Shown here: positions 52,071 to 60,587 of the stretch, in pieces
Layout of the letters: the number at the start of each line of letters is the position of its first letter
How positions within the stretch are numbered: position 1 is the stretch's first letter
NCBI RefSeq assembly: GCF_028752835.1
Contig: NZ_CP087952.1
Coordinates: 3,718,501 to 3,782,500 of the forward strand
Direction of reading: 5' to 3'
Length of the DNA stretch: 64,000 bases
Origin: Desulfosarcina sp. BuS5
GTDB taxonomy: Bacteria; Desulfobacterota; Desulfobacteria; Desulfobacterales; BuS5
The notes under the pieces: generated by a model
Told to the model about the DNA's origin: nothing
Databases searched by the model: none
What the model saw: only the letters and a program-made list of their open reading frames with translations
Position numbers and translations under genes: made by a program

Positions 52071-52740
52071 AAAAAAAACCGTAATGATTGTAGATGATCA
52101 TCCCCTATTCAGAGAGGGCCTTAAATCAATTTTATCCCGGCATTCCAAATTTGAAATTATAGCTGAGGCTCAAAATGGTTTAGAAGGAATAAGGTATGCC
52201 AAAAAAATGAAACCCGAACTTGTTATTATGGATCTCTCCCTCCCGGATAAATCCGGGATTGAAATTACCCGTGAAATAATGGCAAAACTTCCCGGAACAT
52301 GCATAATGATACTCAGCATGCATTCTAAAATCGATTATATCACAGAAGCATTCAAGGCCGGCGCAAAAGGATATCTTGTAAAAGAGTCGGCTGCGGAAAA
52401 ACTGGTTGAAGGCCTTGATACCATCTCAAAGAATGAGTATTTTCTGGATACCTCGATTTCTTCCCAGGTGATCAGAAACCTTATTGCATCAGAAGATAAA
52501 GAAACTAAAATTACAGATGCCGGTTATGGCAGCCTGACCCCTCGTGAACAGGAGGTAATGCGGTGTGTGGCAGAAGGGCTATCGAGTAAGGTAATCGCCG
52601 AAAAACTTTTCATAAGTCCGAAAACAGTAGAAAATCACAGGACCAATATTATGAATAAACTGGATATCCACAGCACTCTGGAACTTGTACGTTATGCGGC
52701 AAGGCTGGGGCTGATCGATGTGGAAATCTGGAAAGGATAA
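52063..52740 (+). CDS. NarL/FixJ-family response regulator
   Basis: 225 residues from ATG 52063, with GAGGAAC spaced properly; the ATG two codons earlier is too close. Receiver: IVDDHPLFREGL, phospho-Asp in VIMDLSLPDKSG, SMHSK, VKES with Lys. The C-terminal LuxR HTH is complete (LTPREQEVMRCVAEGLSSKVIAEKL, SPKTVENHRTNIMNKL). It is translationally coupled to its kinase at 50229. Target genes are unknown. The regulator at 53888 is a divergent paralogue. Confidence 0.94.
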   Translation: MAEKKTVMIVDDHPLFREGLKSILSRHSKFEIIAEAQNGLEGIRYAKKMKPELVIMDLSLPDKSGIEITREIMAKLPGTCIMILSMHSKIDYITEAFKAGAKGYLVKESAAEKLVEGLDTISKNEYFLDTSISSQVIRNLIASEDKETKITDAGYGSLTPREQEVMRCVAEGLSSKVIAEKLFISPKTVENHRTNIMNKLDIHSTLELVRYAARLGLIDVEIWKG

Positions 52741-53133
52741 AATACATTCACAGATCCCCTAATGACACCCTCCCGCTTATAGGGAGATTTCCCTACTAAA
52801 ATGAACCATCCTATCTATTTACACTCCTTGCAAAATAAGAGAAAGTAATTTTGAAGTAAATTTGCGGATAATTAGAATTGCCTGAACGAAAAGCTGAAAT
52901 TGCCATATTTCCGGTAGGTTAAGGATATTTTCCAAATCGAAGTTTTTGAGCCATTAGCTTTTAAAATCAAACAGATAGTTCCTTGAGCCAATAGCTAACG
53001 GCTAAATGCTAACAGCTTTTCAAAAATCTTCGTTTCTTGAATAATGTTTAATTATCCGAAATAGTATCTGTTTTTAGTTTTTGTTCATGCACTAGTTAAA
53101 TGCATCATCAAAATAATAGGAGGGAAATACAAA
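52741..53133. other. 393-base gap containing the 215-bp element, copy 2
   Basis: The element fills 52880-53090. The remaining bases show no promoter that stands out. Confidence 0.6.
52880..53090. repeat. 215-bp palindromic element, copy 2
   Basis: Same orientation as copy 1 (49959-50180) with about 95 % identity by eye and a 10-base deletion (GTTAGCTTTT lost once). Ends are GCCTGAACGAAAA and TTTTTGTTCATGC. No clear target duplication. Confidence 0.85.
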
Positions 53134-53439
53134 ATGGCATCAAATTTTAAATTTTCCATTTACAGAAATAGTGAAAATATTCATATAAAACTTTTTGGTG
53201 ATTTTGACGGCACATCTGCCTTTGAACTTATAAATTTTTTAAAGGAAAGCACCGAGGCTGTATCAAAAATTTTTGTACACACAAGCTGCCTGAAGCGGAT
53301 ACTTCCATTAGGCCGGGATGTATTCCTTAGCAATCTTGACTTCTTGAGAGGGGATTCTCCTTTGCTTTTGCTTACCGGGGATGAGGCTTCAGGACTGGTA
53401 CCGAGAAACAACAAACATATTCAAGCCTTGTCTTGTTAA
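53134..53439 (+). CDS. Small STAS-like domain protein
   Basis: 101 residues. The pattern NIHIKLFGDFDGTSAFELINFLKES...KIFVHTSCLKRILPLG...FLSNL resembles a STAS / anti-sigma antagonist fold, but the phospho-Ser motif is not clear. Ribosome site AGGAGGG. It lies within the two-component cluster, so it may be a partner of those regulators. Family assignment is weak. Confidence 0.55.
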   Translation: MASNFKFSIYRNSENIHIKLFGDFDGTSAFELINFLKESTEAVSKIFVHTSCLKRILPLGRDVFLSNLDFLRGDSPLLLLTGDEASGLVPRNNKHIQALSC

Positions 53440-53560
53440 GTTTGGTCTTGTTGATTGTAATAAATTAAGCTCAAAATCATCCCTACTTTTATAAAGGGGG
53501 TAAGATCTGTAATAACATTAAGGTAACACTTGTTTTATTGCAGATCTTAAGGAATAAATT

Positions 53561-53830
53561 ATGGAAGAGCCTGAAGCAGTCATGCTAGAGAAATTGGCAA
53601 AAAAAGGGCTGAAATTCAAAGCCATTCCGACGTATATCAGGAATCTTGAAACTGCCATTAGGGAAGATCCCTATATCAATCTTAAAACATTAAATATACG
53701 ACTCAATGTGCTGGGCTGGAATGAATTTGAACTCGATTATTGTACAGTTCAATTAATCAAAGCATCTTTGGAATCAGGCTCCGGGCATAAATACTTTTTG
53801 CCAAATTTATCTCGTGAGAAACCTCAATAA
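53561..53830 (+). CDS. Small hypothetical protein of the two-component cluster
   Basis: 89 residues, no family recognised. Helical, with IPTYIRNLETAIREDPYINLKTLNIRLNVLGWNEFELDYCTVQL. Ribosome site AAGGAA. It lies between the STAS-like gene and a LuxR-type regulator gene. No signal peptide or membrane segment. Confidence 0.6.
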   Translation: MEEPEAVMLEKLAKKGLKFKAIPTYIRNLETAIREDPYINLKTLNIRLNVLGWNEFELDYCTVQLIKASLESGSGHKYFLPNLSREKPQ

Positions 53831-53887
53831 CTTCTTTAAATTCCAGAAAATTGTTTTTCTTTCAGGTCAATCTGGAAGGGATGAGTA

Positions 53888-54598
53888 ATGGATGTAAGGA
53901 AAACAGTTCTTATTATTGATAATCAGTCTGCCTTTAGAAATAATTTAAAATCGTTTTTGTCGGGTAACCCGGAATTTGATCTGGTTGGAGAGGCGACAAA
54001 CAGTTCTGAAGGAAACATGAAAGCGGAAGAGCTAAGCCCTGATATAGTGCTCACGGACTGGGATTTGCCTGATCAGAGCGGCATATACCTTATAGAGCAA
54101 CTATATACCGGCTTTAAGGATATTCGCAGTGTAATGCTGTGTAATTACAGCAGGTACAATTATATAACCACAGCATTTAAAGCTGGAGCAACAGGATATC
54201 TGCTAAAAGACTCACTTTCCGGCCAACTTGCCAAATGCTTAAAAGCTGTTTCAATGGGGGAGTATTTTCTTGACGGATCTCTTTCTCATCAACTGGTAAA
54301 AAGTGTCTTGATATCAGACCAAGAAAATTACGGATTGGAAAGGAGAAACTATGACAAGCTTTCCCGAATTGAACAACATATTCTGCGTCATCTGGCAGAA
54401 AAAAAATCCATTAAAGAAATCGCGGTAAAACATGCTGTAATTCCCGAGACTGTCGAAAATTACAGAATGAATATTATGAAAAAACTTAATATTGGTAGTA
54501 ATGCCGGGTTATTGAGATACGCTGCCTGGATAGGGATTGTGGATATAGAAAAAGTTTTAAAAAACCAGAATTCCCAGGGAGGATGTAAATCCAGCTAA
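53888..54598 (+). CDS. Degenerate NarL-type response regulator
   Basis: 236 residues. The receiver keeps the phospho-Asp region (IVLTDWDLPDQSG) and Lys (LLKDS), but the acidic pocket is IIDNQS instead of DDH and the switch reads VMLCNYS. The HTH part (YDKLSRIEQHILRHLAEKKSIKEIAVKH, IPETVENYRMNIMKKLNI) has lost several LuxR consensus residues (LTPREQEV is LSRIEQHI). It aligns along its length to the regulator at 52063, so it is a diverged duplicate with probably altered control. Confidence 0.85.
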   Translation: MDVRKTVLIIDNQSAFRNNLKSFLSGNPEFDLVGEATNSSEGNMKAEELSPDIVLTDWDLPDQSGIYLIEQLYTGFKDIRSVMLCNYSRYNYITTAFKAGATGYLLKDSLSGQLAKCLKAVSMGEYFLDGSLSHQLVKSVLISDQENYGLERRNYDKLSRIEQHILRHLAEKKSIKEIAVKHAVIPETVENYRMNIMKKLNIGSNAGLLRYAAWIGIVDIEKVLKNQNSQGGCKSS

Positions 54599-55036
54599 AT
54601 CAATTAATAGAGTGGGATATTTCAACAACTGGGATGAATATACGAATCCAACCACTTTGTTAATACGGTTCTGCCTTTTTTAGAGAACTTGTGAACGGAG
54701 AACACTCTTTTGTGGCAGAGCATGTCAGGCAAGAGCTATCCAACAAGTTTAAGGCAGGCAAGTTTAAGGCACAGGATGTGCTTTCGGAATTTTAAATGTT
54801 CCTGATCCGTCCTATAACCCTTCTGTCGATAATGCCCTGTCACGCGGTACAACCCTGATTAATACCACAGAATAAAGCACCTATAGCAAGTCCTGTTTTT
54901 AATGTACGGCATTTTATATAGATTTTCAGAGAATTAATTTCACCAGGATATAGGTAAAAAACTGGGGGAGGCGCACTGGTAGTTCGTCGACTTAAGTTTT
55001 TGATCGATAACGCAGTGAAATTATTTATACGGAAAT
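54599..55036. other. 438-base gap with a gene remnant and element copy E
   Basis: Bases 54681-54795 read in one frame ELVNGEHSFVAEHVRQELS, then NKFKAGKFKAQDVLSEF and stop. The next frame continues as LNVPDPSYNPSVDNALSRG to TAA at 54877. It looks like the end of a frameshifted gene of unknown family. The 128-bp element copy E begins at 54917. Confidence 0.45.
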
Positions 55037-55041
55037 CTATA
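54917..55041. repeat. 128-bp palindromic element, copy E (125 bp, second subtype)
   Basis: TATAGATTTTCAGAGAATTA at the left and ATTATTTATACGGAAATCTATA at the right. The interior shares CTGGGGGAGG and GATAACGCAGTGAAAT with copy F and lacks the long central palindrome of copies A-D. Its right end forms the stop codon of the CBS gene on the minus strand. Confidence 0.8.
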
Positions 55042-55591
55042 ATTTACAGGCCTTGATTCTCTTGCAAACTTCTTTAAATACATCTGTCGATCGAAGAATA
55101 CCTATAATCGCTTTCTCTTTTGTAACAAGGAGAGACTGACGCGAGCCTATAATCAACTGATGGACAGCCTCATTTATCGGGGCGTCCTGGTCAACATATT
55201 CTCCCTCGGTAAGCGTATACATAAACTGTTTAACTTTAATATTGGTCGCTTTTCGGCAGATCTCATTCAAAGGTTTGTTCCAGAGATTAAACTCTTTTAA
55301 CATGTTACTTATAAATTTTGGGTTAAAGCCGAAACGGCTCATTGCGCGAGAATCATCCATCTGATTATATTTAGGTTCCAATGCTCTGATGATGTCCAAC
55401 TGACTGACCTTGCCTACTACTTTTCCATCTTTACCGGAAACAAGAACAGCCCTGCGATGAGTTTTTATTCCGTCATGGGTGTCAAAAGCCTCCTCCAAAG
55501 CTTGAACAGCATCAAACAAAGAATCATCCTCTGAAACGCTGACAAACCCGGTAAGCGGCACCATCAGATCCTTTACAGTAATGTTTTTCAT
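55037..55591 (-). CDS. CBS-domain-pair protein
   Basis: 184 residues. Two CBS motifs: VKDLMVPLTGFVSVSEDDSLFDAVQALEEAF ... RRAVLVSGKDGKVVGKVSQLDIIRAL, and IKVKQFMYTLTEGEYVDQDAPINEAVHQLI ... SLLVTKEKAIIGILRSTDVFKEV. CBS pairs bind adenosine nucleotides and regulate partners. Ribosome site GAGAGGAGG. The stop (TAG at 55039-55037) is part of the terminal repeat of element copy E, so the C-terminus may have been altered by the insertion. Confidence 0.88.
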   Translation of the reverse strand: MKNITVKDLMVPLTGFVSVSEDDSLFDAVQALEEAFDTHDGIKTHRRAVLVSGKDGKVVGKVSQLDIIRALEPKYNQMDDSRAMSRFGFNPKFISNMLKEFNLWNKPLNEICRKATNIKVKQFMYTLTEGEYVDQDAPINEAVHQLIIGSRQSLLVTKEKAIIGILRSTDVFKEVCKRIKACKL

Positions 55592-56030
55592 AATAACCTC
55601 CTCTCAAGATTTAAAAATTTGTAAGAAGCCCTTATTCCCAGGAGCATACCTTTTGATATGAAGAGGTTATAATAAAATTAGAAAGCATACAATAAAATTT
55701 TATCAAAAAAATCGTAAGATGCAGGAAATAGATGCAGCCCTTTGGGCCGGTTCGAGATATATACCCGTATCATGGGCAAAATAACCCATAAAATGAATTT
55801 TTTTCTCTATTGACAACACACCTCAATTATATGAATATAATTTACAACTTTTTAATCCTAATTATACTCACTTGTTACACAATGCCATTTGGTATATAAA
55901 ATATTCGGGCTTATTTGTTGAAGGTTTGCGATTTTTAATATTCTTTTTTAATATCCTTGGGGGGGAGCAAACCTACTGGAAATAATTAATTATATCAATT
56001 GAAATAATTAATAAAAAAAGGAGGTCGATT
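55592..56030. other. 439-base A/T-rich gap before the dodecin gene
   Basis: No gene seen. TTGACA at 55810-55815 and TATAAT at 55836-55841 are 20 bases apart, too far for a good promoter. GGGGGG at 55959-55964 is unexplained. Confidence 0.5.
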
Positions 56031-56243
56031 ATGAGTAACAGCGTTTATAAAATAATTGAGGTTGTGGGAACCAGCGATGTTTCCTTTGGAGATGCCGCAA
56101 AGGCTGCAGTGGAAACAGCAGCTAAATCACTTAAGGATTTGAGAGTTGCCGAAGTTAAAGAACTGGATATGAAGATTGAAAATGGAAAGGTTGTGGCCTA
56201 CCGGGCCAAAGTCAGCCTTTCATTTAAATATGTAGCGGACTAA
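56031..56243 (+). CDS. Dodecin flavoprotein
   Basis: 70 residues, the normal dodecin size. VYKIIEVVGTSDVSFGDAAKAAVETAAKSLKDLRVAEVKELDMKIENGKVVAYRAKVSLSFKY is the dodecin fold; the flavin-stacking position around residue 45-47 is shifted from the archaeal Trp and was not fixed by eye. Dodecins store or buffer flavins as 12-mers. Ribosome site AGGAGG. The gene stands alone. Confidence 0.92.
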   Translation: MSNSVYKIIEVVGTSDVSFGDAAKAAVETAAKSLKDLRVAEVKELDMKIENGKVVAYRAKVSLSFKYVAD

Positions 56244-56305
56244 AATTACGCTATGAAAAGCCTGATGATTGTTTACTTTTACCAGGTTTTGCGTAATTGT
56301 TTTAT

Positions 56306-56365
56306 CCCCCCCTCTACCCCCCTCTACCCCCCTCTACCCCCCTCTACCCCCCTCTACCCCCCTCT
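56306..56365. repeat. Tandem 10-bp repeat CCCCCCTCTA, about six units
   Basis: Six perfect or near-perfect units. The minus strand reads TAGAGGGGGG in series, giving at least five runs of six G, suitable for G-quadruplex formation. It lies 63 bases after the dodecin stop. Such pure units are prone to length change. Confidence 0.95.
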
Positions 56366-56551
56366 TTTTTGCTTATATGTTGTTTTTTGAATAACTTTCA
56401 AATCTCTCTTTTTGATGCAATTGCCCTATTTAAGCAATTGACATGCAAGCTGCTTTTTGAGATAAATATTAGTTTAATAATATTTTTTTAGTAAAATTTA
56501 TTTTAAAATGATTTTTTAAAATGATTTTTTGTATGAAGTAAAATTTTTATC

Positions 56552-56677
56552 TATAGATTTTCAGGTAATTAATTTCACAAGGATATAGGGGGAAAATCTG
56601 GGGGAGGTCTATTGGTAGTGCGTTGACCGAAGGCTTTGCCGGATAACGCAGTGAAATTATTTATGTGGAAATCTATC
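56552..56677. repeat. 128-bp palindromic element, copy F (126 bp, second subtype)
   Basis: TATAGATTTTCAGGTAATTA left and ATTATTTATGTGGAAATCTAT right, with interior as in copy E. It ends 8 bases before the AGGAGGA ribosome site of the transporter gene. Confidence 0.82.
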
Positions 56678-56696
56678 ACAAACAGGAGGATTTTTG

Positions 56697-58313
56697 ATGA
56701 GCCATGATTCAGGTCATGACCTAGAAAAAAGCGGGGAAAAAAGCGGGATTTTAGCAAACAAACTCTTTTGGATCGCCATAGGAGCGGCACTCTTCATTAT
56801 TGTAGGTTTTATTATTCCTGTTCCGGAAAGTATATTAAAGCTTATGAAGGAGGAGGGCTTTGGCCAAAAAATGATAGACTTGGGCATAGCAGATGATATG
56901 TGGCATGCAGCGTGGAAGACCAAACTTGTACTCGCCATGATTCCCATGGCAATAATTTACTTTGCAACTGAAGCCATGCCTATTGGCCTGGTTGGTATTT
57001 TAATGCCTGTTCTTGCATACTTTTTCCATTTGATGCCCACCAAGGATATAGGCAAAACATTTGCCGGCGATGCTCCCCTGTTTTTGCTGGGTGTTTTGGC
57101 AATGGGCGTCACCGTCATTGATGTGGGCCTGCATAAAAGACTTGCAACGTGGATATTAGGCTGGACAAAAGGCTTTGCGCTTCCGATTATCGTTTTATGC
57201 GTTTCCATGTCCGTAATCGGGGCTTTTATCTCGGCCCATGCCATGGCTGCATTTATGGCGCCGGTTATGGCCGCGGTCTATATGGGAGCAGTCGCCGCCA
57301 AGAGTAAAAACGATATAATTGAACACGATCCCGCCCTTGCCAAGCTTTTGCTTTTATCATTATGTTTTGCACTGAATGTCGGTGGTGTCGGGTCTCCTGC
57401 GGCAGGAGGCAGGAATGTCATTATGATGGGTTTCTGGGCGGATTATAATGTCCCCATGAGTTTCGGCAGGTGGATGATGTATGGACTGCCCCTCTCCCCT
57501 TTTCTAGGATTAGCTGTGGCTTTATATATGATGTTTATTTTCAGAAAGGTAGAGACCAAAGATTTAACTCCAGGACTTACGGCAATTAAGGAAGAGACCG
57601 AAAGAATGGGAGCTATGAGTTATAAGGAAAAAGTATCATTGGGAATGATGCTGCTGATTCTGTTGCTCTGGATATTCGGAGGACACGGTCTGGGACTTGG
57701 AGGGCCGGCCTTACTGGCTCTTTTAATTCCGGTCCTTTTCAAGGTTTGCGAATGGAAAAAAATACTCGACGGGATATCATGGGATGCCTGGTTTATGTAT
57801 TGCGGCGCCTTGACTCTCGGAGCTCTTTTGAAAGAGTCCGGAGCAGCTCTTTGGCTCGCTCAAATATTTCTCGATACTATGGCCAGGGCGGGTATTACAG
57901 GAGGTATCGGATTATGGACAGGTATGAGTTTCTTCTCTGGCCTTGTAACCAACTTTATGTCTGATGCCGGGACAACTGCATTACTAGGCCCCATTGCGAT
58001 TCCCATGGGGATTATGAGCGGCGTACAGGGAGAACCTTGGGCCATAGGACTTTCCACCGCCTTCGCCACCTCTTTTGCCCATTTCCTGATTGTCGGCACT
58101 CCGAACAACGCAATCGTATACGGGCTTGGTGTTTATCCTGATACCGGGGAAAAAATGATAGAGCCGATGGACTTTGTAAAATATGGATTTGTATTATGGC
58201 TCATATCATTGGCTATCACCTGGGTATTAGGCTTTATGCTGGTGTTCAACTTTTTCGGATTCCCGGAGGGGATAACCGAAACAGCAAAAGCCGTGCTTCA
58301 GGCATCACAGTAA
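56697..58313 (+). CDS. Divalent-anion:Na+ symporter (DASS/SLC13) family transporter
   Basis: 538 residues from ATG 56697 (AGGAGGA, 7 bases). Around 12 hydrophobic segments. DASS marks: AIIYFATEAMPIGLVGILMPVLAYF near the start, LLLSLCFALNVGGVGSPAAGGRNVIMMGFW and LVTNFMSDAGTTALLGPIAIPMG and FAHFLIVGTPNNAIVYGLGV, the paired substrate/Na+ hairpins (SNT-like is NVGG/TPNN here). Substrates are usually sulfate, dicarboxylates or tricarboxylates. In a sulfate reducer sulfate or C4-dicarboxylate is plausible. A 1-kDa soluble N-terminus (SHDSGHDLEKSG) is His/Asp rich. Confidence 0.9.
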   Translation: MSHDSGHDLEKSGEKSGILANKLFWIAIGAALFIIVGFIIPVPESILKLMKEEGFGQKMIDLGIADDMWHAAWKTKLVLAMIPMAIIYFATEAMPIGLVGILMPVLAYFFHLMPTKDIGKTFAGDAPLFLLGVLAMGVTVIDVGLHKRLATWILGWTKGFALPIIVLCVSMSVIGAFISAHAMAAFMAPVMAAVYMGAVAAKSKNDIIEHDPALAKLLLLSLCFALNVGGVGSPAAGGRNVIMMGFWADYNVPMSFGRWMMYGLPLSPFLGLAVALYMMFIFRKVETKDLTPGLTAIKEETERMGAMSYKEKVSLGMMLLILLLWIFGGHGLGLGGPALLALLIPVLFKVCEWKKILDGISWDAWFMYCGALTLGALLKESGAALWLAQIFLDTMARAGITGGIGLWTGMSFFSGLVTNFMSDAGTTALLGPIAIPMGIMSGVQGEPWAIGLSTAFATSFAHFLIVGTPNNAIVYGLGVYPDTGEKMIEPMDFVKYGFVLWLISLAITWVLGFMLVFNFFGFPEGITETAKAVLQASQ

Positions 58314-58364
58314 GCTTTTAGTGATAAGGTTACAAGGATAGATTGAATATTAACCAAAAAAAAC

Positions 58365-58393
58365 TTGACTAAATTTTGATTGTTCAATATAAA
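58365..58393 (+). promoter_or_regulatory. Promoter of tRNA-Phe
   Basis: TTGACT, 17 bases, TATAAA, ending 13 bases before the tRNA. Spacing to the 5' end is as expected for a tRNA leader. Confidence 0.6.
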
Positions 58394-58406
58394 AAATTTT
58401 TGTTAC

Positions 58407-58479
<73 letters not shown>

Positions 58480-58490
58480 CTCGTATAAAT

Positions 58491-58530
58491 AAAAAAGGGT
58501 ATTAAGTGTTGACTTAATACCCTTTTTTTA
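58491..58530. terminator. Intrinsic terminator after tRNA-Phe
   Basis: AAAAAAGGGTATTAAG and CTTAATACCCTTTTTTT around a TGTTGA loop. Confidence 0.88.
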
Positions 58531-58629
58531 TTTGATAAATAGTTTTAGCCTAAATTGAAGTTGTATATTTTTTTAAATCATCATATATCTTTTTATCTCA
58601 GACTTATATACAATACAGTAATTACCCAT

Positions 58630-60576
58630 ATGAAATCTATCCATATAAAATCTATCCATATTATTATCCTGGTCATAATTTTGTCATTTTATTCATGTGT
58701 TTCCAAACGTATTATTCCAAGTGTAAGGCTTGAACCGGATGAATCATTGTTTATGAAAGCCGAAAAGCTGTTTGAAAAAAAATACTATGGTCAAGCAATT
58801 GATAAATATCAGGAATACCTTGAACGCTTTCCTGACAAAGAAATGGCTCCGGCCGCTTTAATGAAAATTGGAACGATCGAGGCTATCCTGGAGCATTATC
58901 CCGAATCTATCAACAGTTACGCACGCCTGATTAAAGAATACCCAGAAAGTATATTTGTCGACGACGCCATGGTTGCATCTCTGCGGGCCTACTACAGGGA
59001 AGGCAAATATCAGGAAGTTATAGATTTTGCAGACCAAATCTTGAAAAAAACCGTTTCAAAAGAGCATATTCTAAATATATATATAACTCTTGGAGATACT
59101 TATATTGCTCAAGAGAACCCTGTGGTCGCTGTTTACTATTATACTTTAGCATATGGAAAGGCTGATGCTTTAACAAAAGAGAGTATCCTTGTTAAGCTGA
59201 AAGAAGGCGTCAAACCACTGAGATACACAGATATCGAGATGGTTCTTGAACTTATTGACGACAAACATTTAGAAGGCCTTGTCTTATATCTTATGGGCAT
59301 GGCCAAAACAGAAGAAGAATACTATGATGATGCTAAAAGAATTTTATCCGAATTTATTGATAAATTCCCTGATCATGAAAAGGCCGGCATGGCGTCAGAA
59401 CAGTTAAAAAAACTGGAAAGCCTTTCTGTTTATGAGCACCATACCATTGGCTGCCTTTTACCTTTGAGCGGTGATTATAAAGTATATGGGAACAGGGCAT
59501 TGCATGGTATCGAGCTGGCTTTGAACAAGTTCATAGCCCAAAATACGAATCAGGATACAAAAAAATTAATCAAAATAATTATTAAAGATACCGGTTCAAC
59601 CCCTGATAAAGCCATATCTGCGATAGAGGAGTTGTATCAGGAAGGTGTTGCTGCTATAATCGGCCCGATTTTTTCTGTGGAAGCGGCAGCCATAGAAGCT
59701 CAGAATAAAGGCATTCCTATTATAATTATAACGCAAAAGGATAATATAACCGAAACCGGAGACTTTGTTTTTAGAAATTTTTTTACACCGCAAATGCAGG
59801 TTAAAGCGATTGTATCGTTTGCTGTTGAAAAACTTGGAGTAGATCGTTTTGCGATTCTTTATCCTGATGAAAAATATGGAAAAACCTTTATGAACCTTTT
59901 TTGGGATGAAGTAATTGCTTCCGGAGGGGTTGTTACCGGCCTTGAATCTTACAGCCCGGATAAGACTGACTTCAGCGCTCCGATCAAAAAACTTGTGGGG
60001 CTCTACTATGAGATTCCCGAGGATCTTTTAAAAGAAAAAGGTAAAGATAAGCTAATTGATGACGATAATATCCTTGATACAGATAAAAAACCAGAGCCCA
60101 TAATAGATTTTGATGCTCTTTTCATTCCGGACGGGCCTAAAAGGGCTGGTCTTATTATGCCCCAATTAGCTTATAATGATATTGAAGATGTATATATTTT
60201 CGGCACAAACCTATGGCATTCAGACCGATTGATTGAAATGGCACATAAATATGTGCAGGATACGGTTATGCCGGATGTTTTTTTTGCAGGAAGTTCATCT
60301 GAAGATGTGCAGGATTTTGTCAAGCGCTTTAAGGATTCATTTAAAAAAGAGCCCGGTTTTATTGAGGCAGTAGCATATGATACCGCCATGATACTTTTCA
60401 GCATCATAAGTCGAAGCGATGTCTCTTTTCGCAGTACGGTTAAAAACGAATTAACCCGTATGGCCGGTTTTGAAGGAATAACAGGTCATACAAGGTTTAC
60501 CAAAAACGGCGATGTTGAAAAAAAATTATACCTTCTGAATATCAAGGGTAAAAAATTTATTGAGATAAGGCGATAA
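58630..60576 (+). CDS. Lipoprotein with TPR-like repeats and LppC/periplasmic-binding domain
   Basis: 648 residues from ATG 58630. The signal peptide (MKSIHIKSIHIIILVIILSFYSC) ends in a Cys that may be lipidated; the lipobox is atypical (FYSC). The first residues repeat by a 15-base tandem duplication. Residues ~40-280 are TPR-like (AEKLFEKKYYGQAIDKYQEYLERFPDK). Residues ~285-648 are a type I periplasmic-binding fold (IGCLLPLSGDYKVYGNRALHGIELALN, AIIGPIFSVEA, AYDTAMILFSII), as in LppC/LpoA activators of penicillin-binding proteins. It lies before kdsD, in an envelope-related setting. Confidence 0.82.
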   Translation: MKSIHIKSIHIIILVIILSFYSCVSKRIIPSVRLEPDESLFMKAEKLFEKKYYGQAIDKYQEYLERFPDKEMAPAALMKIGTIEAILEHYPESINSYARLIKEYPESIFVDDAMVASLRAYYREGKYQEVIDFADQILKKTVSKEHILNIYITLGDTYIAQENPVVAVYYYTLAYGKADALTKESILVKLKEGVKPLRYTDIEMVLELIDDKHLEGLVLYLMGMAKTEEEYYDDAKRILSEFIDKFPDHEKAGMASEQLKKLESLSVYEHHTIGCLLPLSGDYKVYGNRALHGIELALNKFIAQNTNQDTKKLIKIIIKDTGSTPDKAISAIEELYQEGVAAIIGPIFSVEAAAIEAQNKGIPIIIITQKDNITETGDFVFRNFFTPQMQVKAIVSFAVEKLGVDRFAILYPDEKYGKTFMNLFWDEVIASGGVVTGLESYSPDKTDFSAPIKKLVGLYYEIPEDLLKEKGKDKLIDDDNILDTDKKPEPIIDFDALFIPDGPKRAGLIMPQLAYNDIEDVYIFGTNLWHSDRLIEMAHKYVQDTVMPDVFFAGSSSEDVQDFVKRFKDSFKKEPGFIEAVAYDTAMILFSIISRSDVSFRSTVKNELTRMAGFEGITGHTRFTKNGDVEKKLYLLNIKGKKFIEIRR

Positions 60577-60587
60577 GAATTTGGATA

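Larger units (their letters stand above)
56244..56696. other. 453-base gap with a 10-base tandem repeat and element copy F
   Basis: The C-rich tandem repeat (56306-56365) and copy F (56552-56677) fill much of the gap. The rest is A/T-rich without visible signals. Confidence 0.6.

Noticed and set aside
53134-53439. Clear anti-sigma factor antagonist
   Set aside because: The phosphorylated Ser motif cannot be placed, so only a STAS-like fold is suggested.
56306-56365. CRISPR array
   Set aside because: The units are 10 bases and tandem without spacers; no cas genes in the window.
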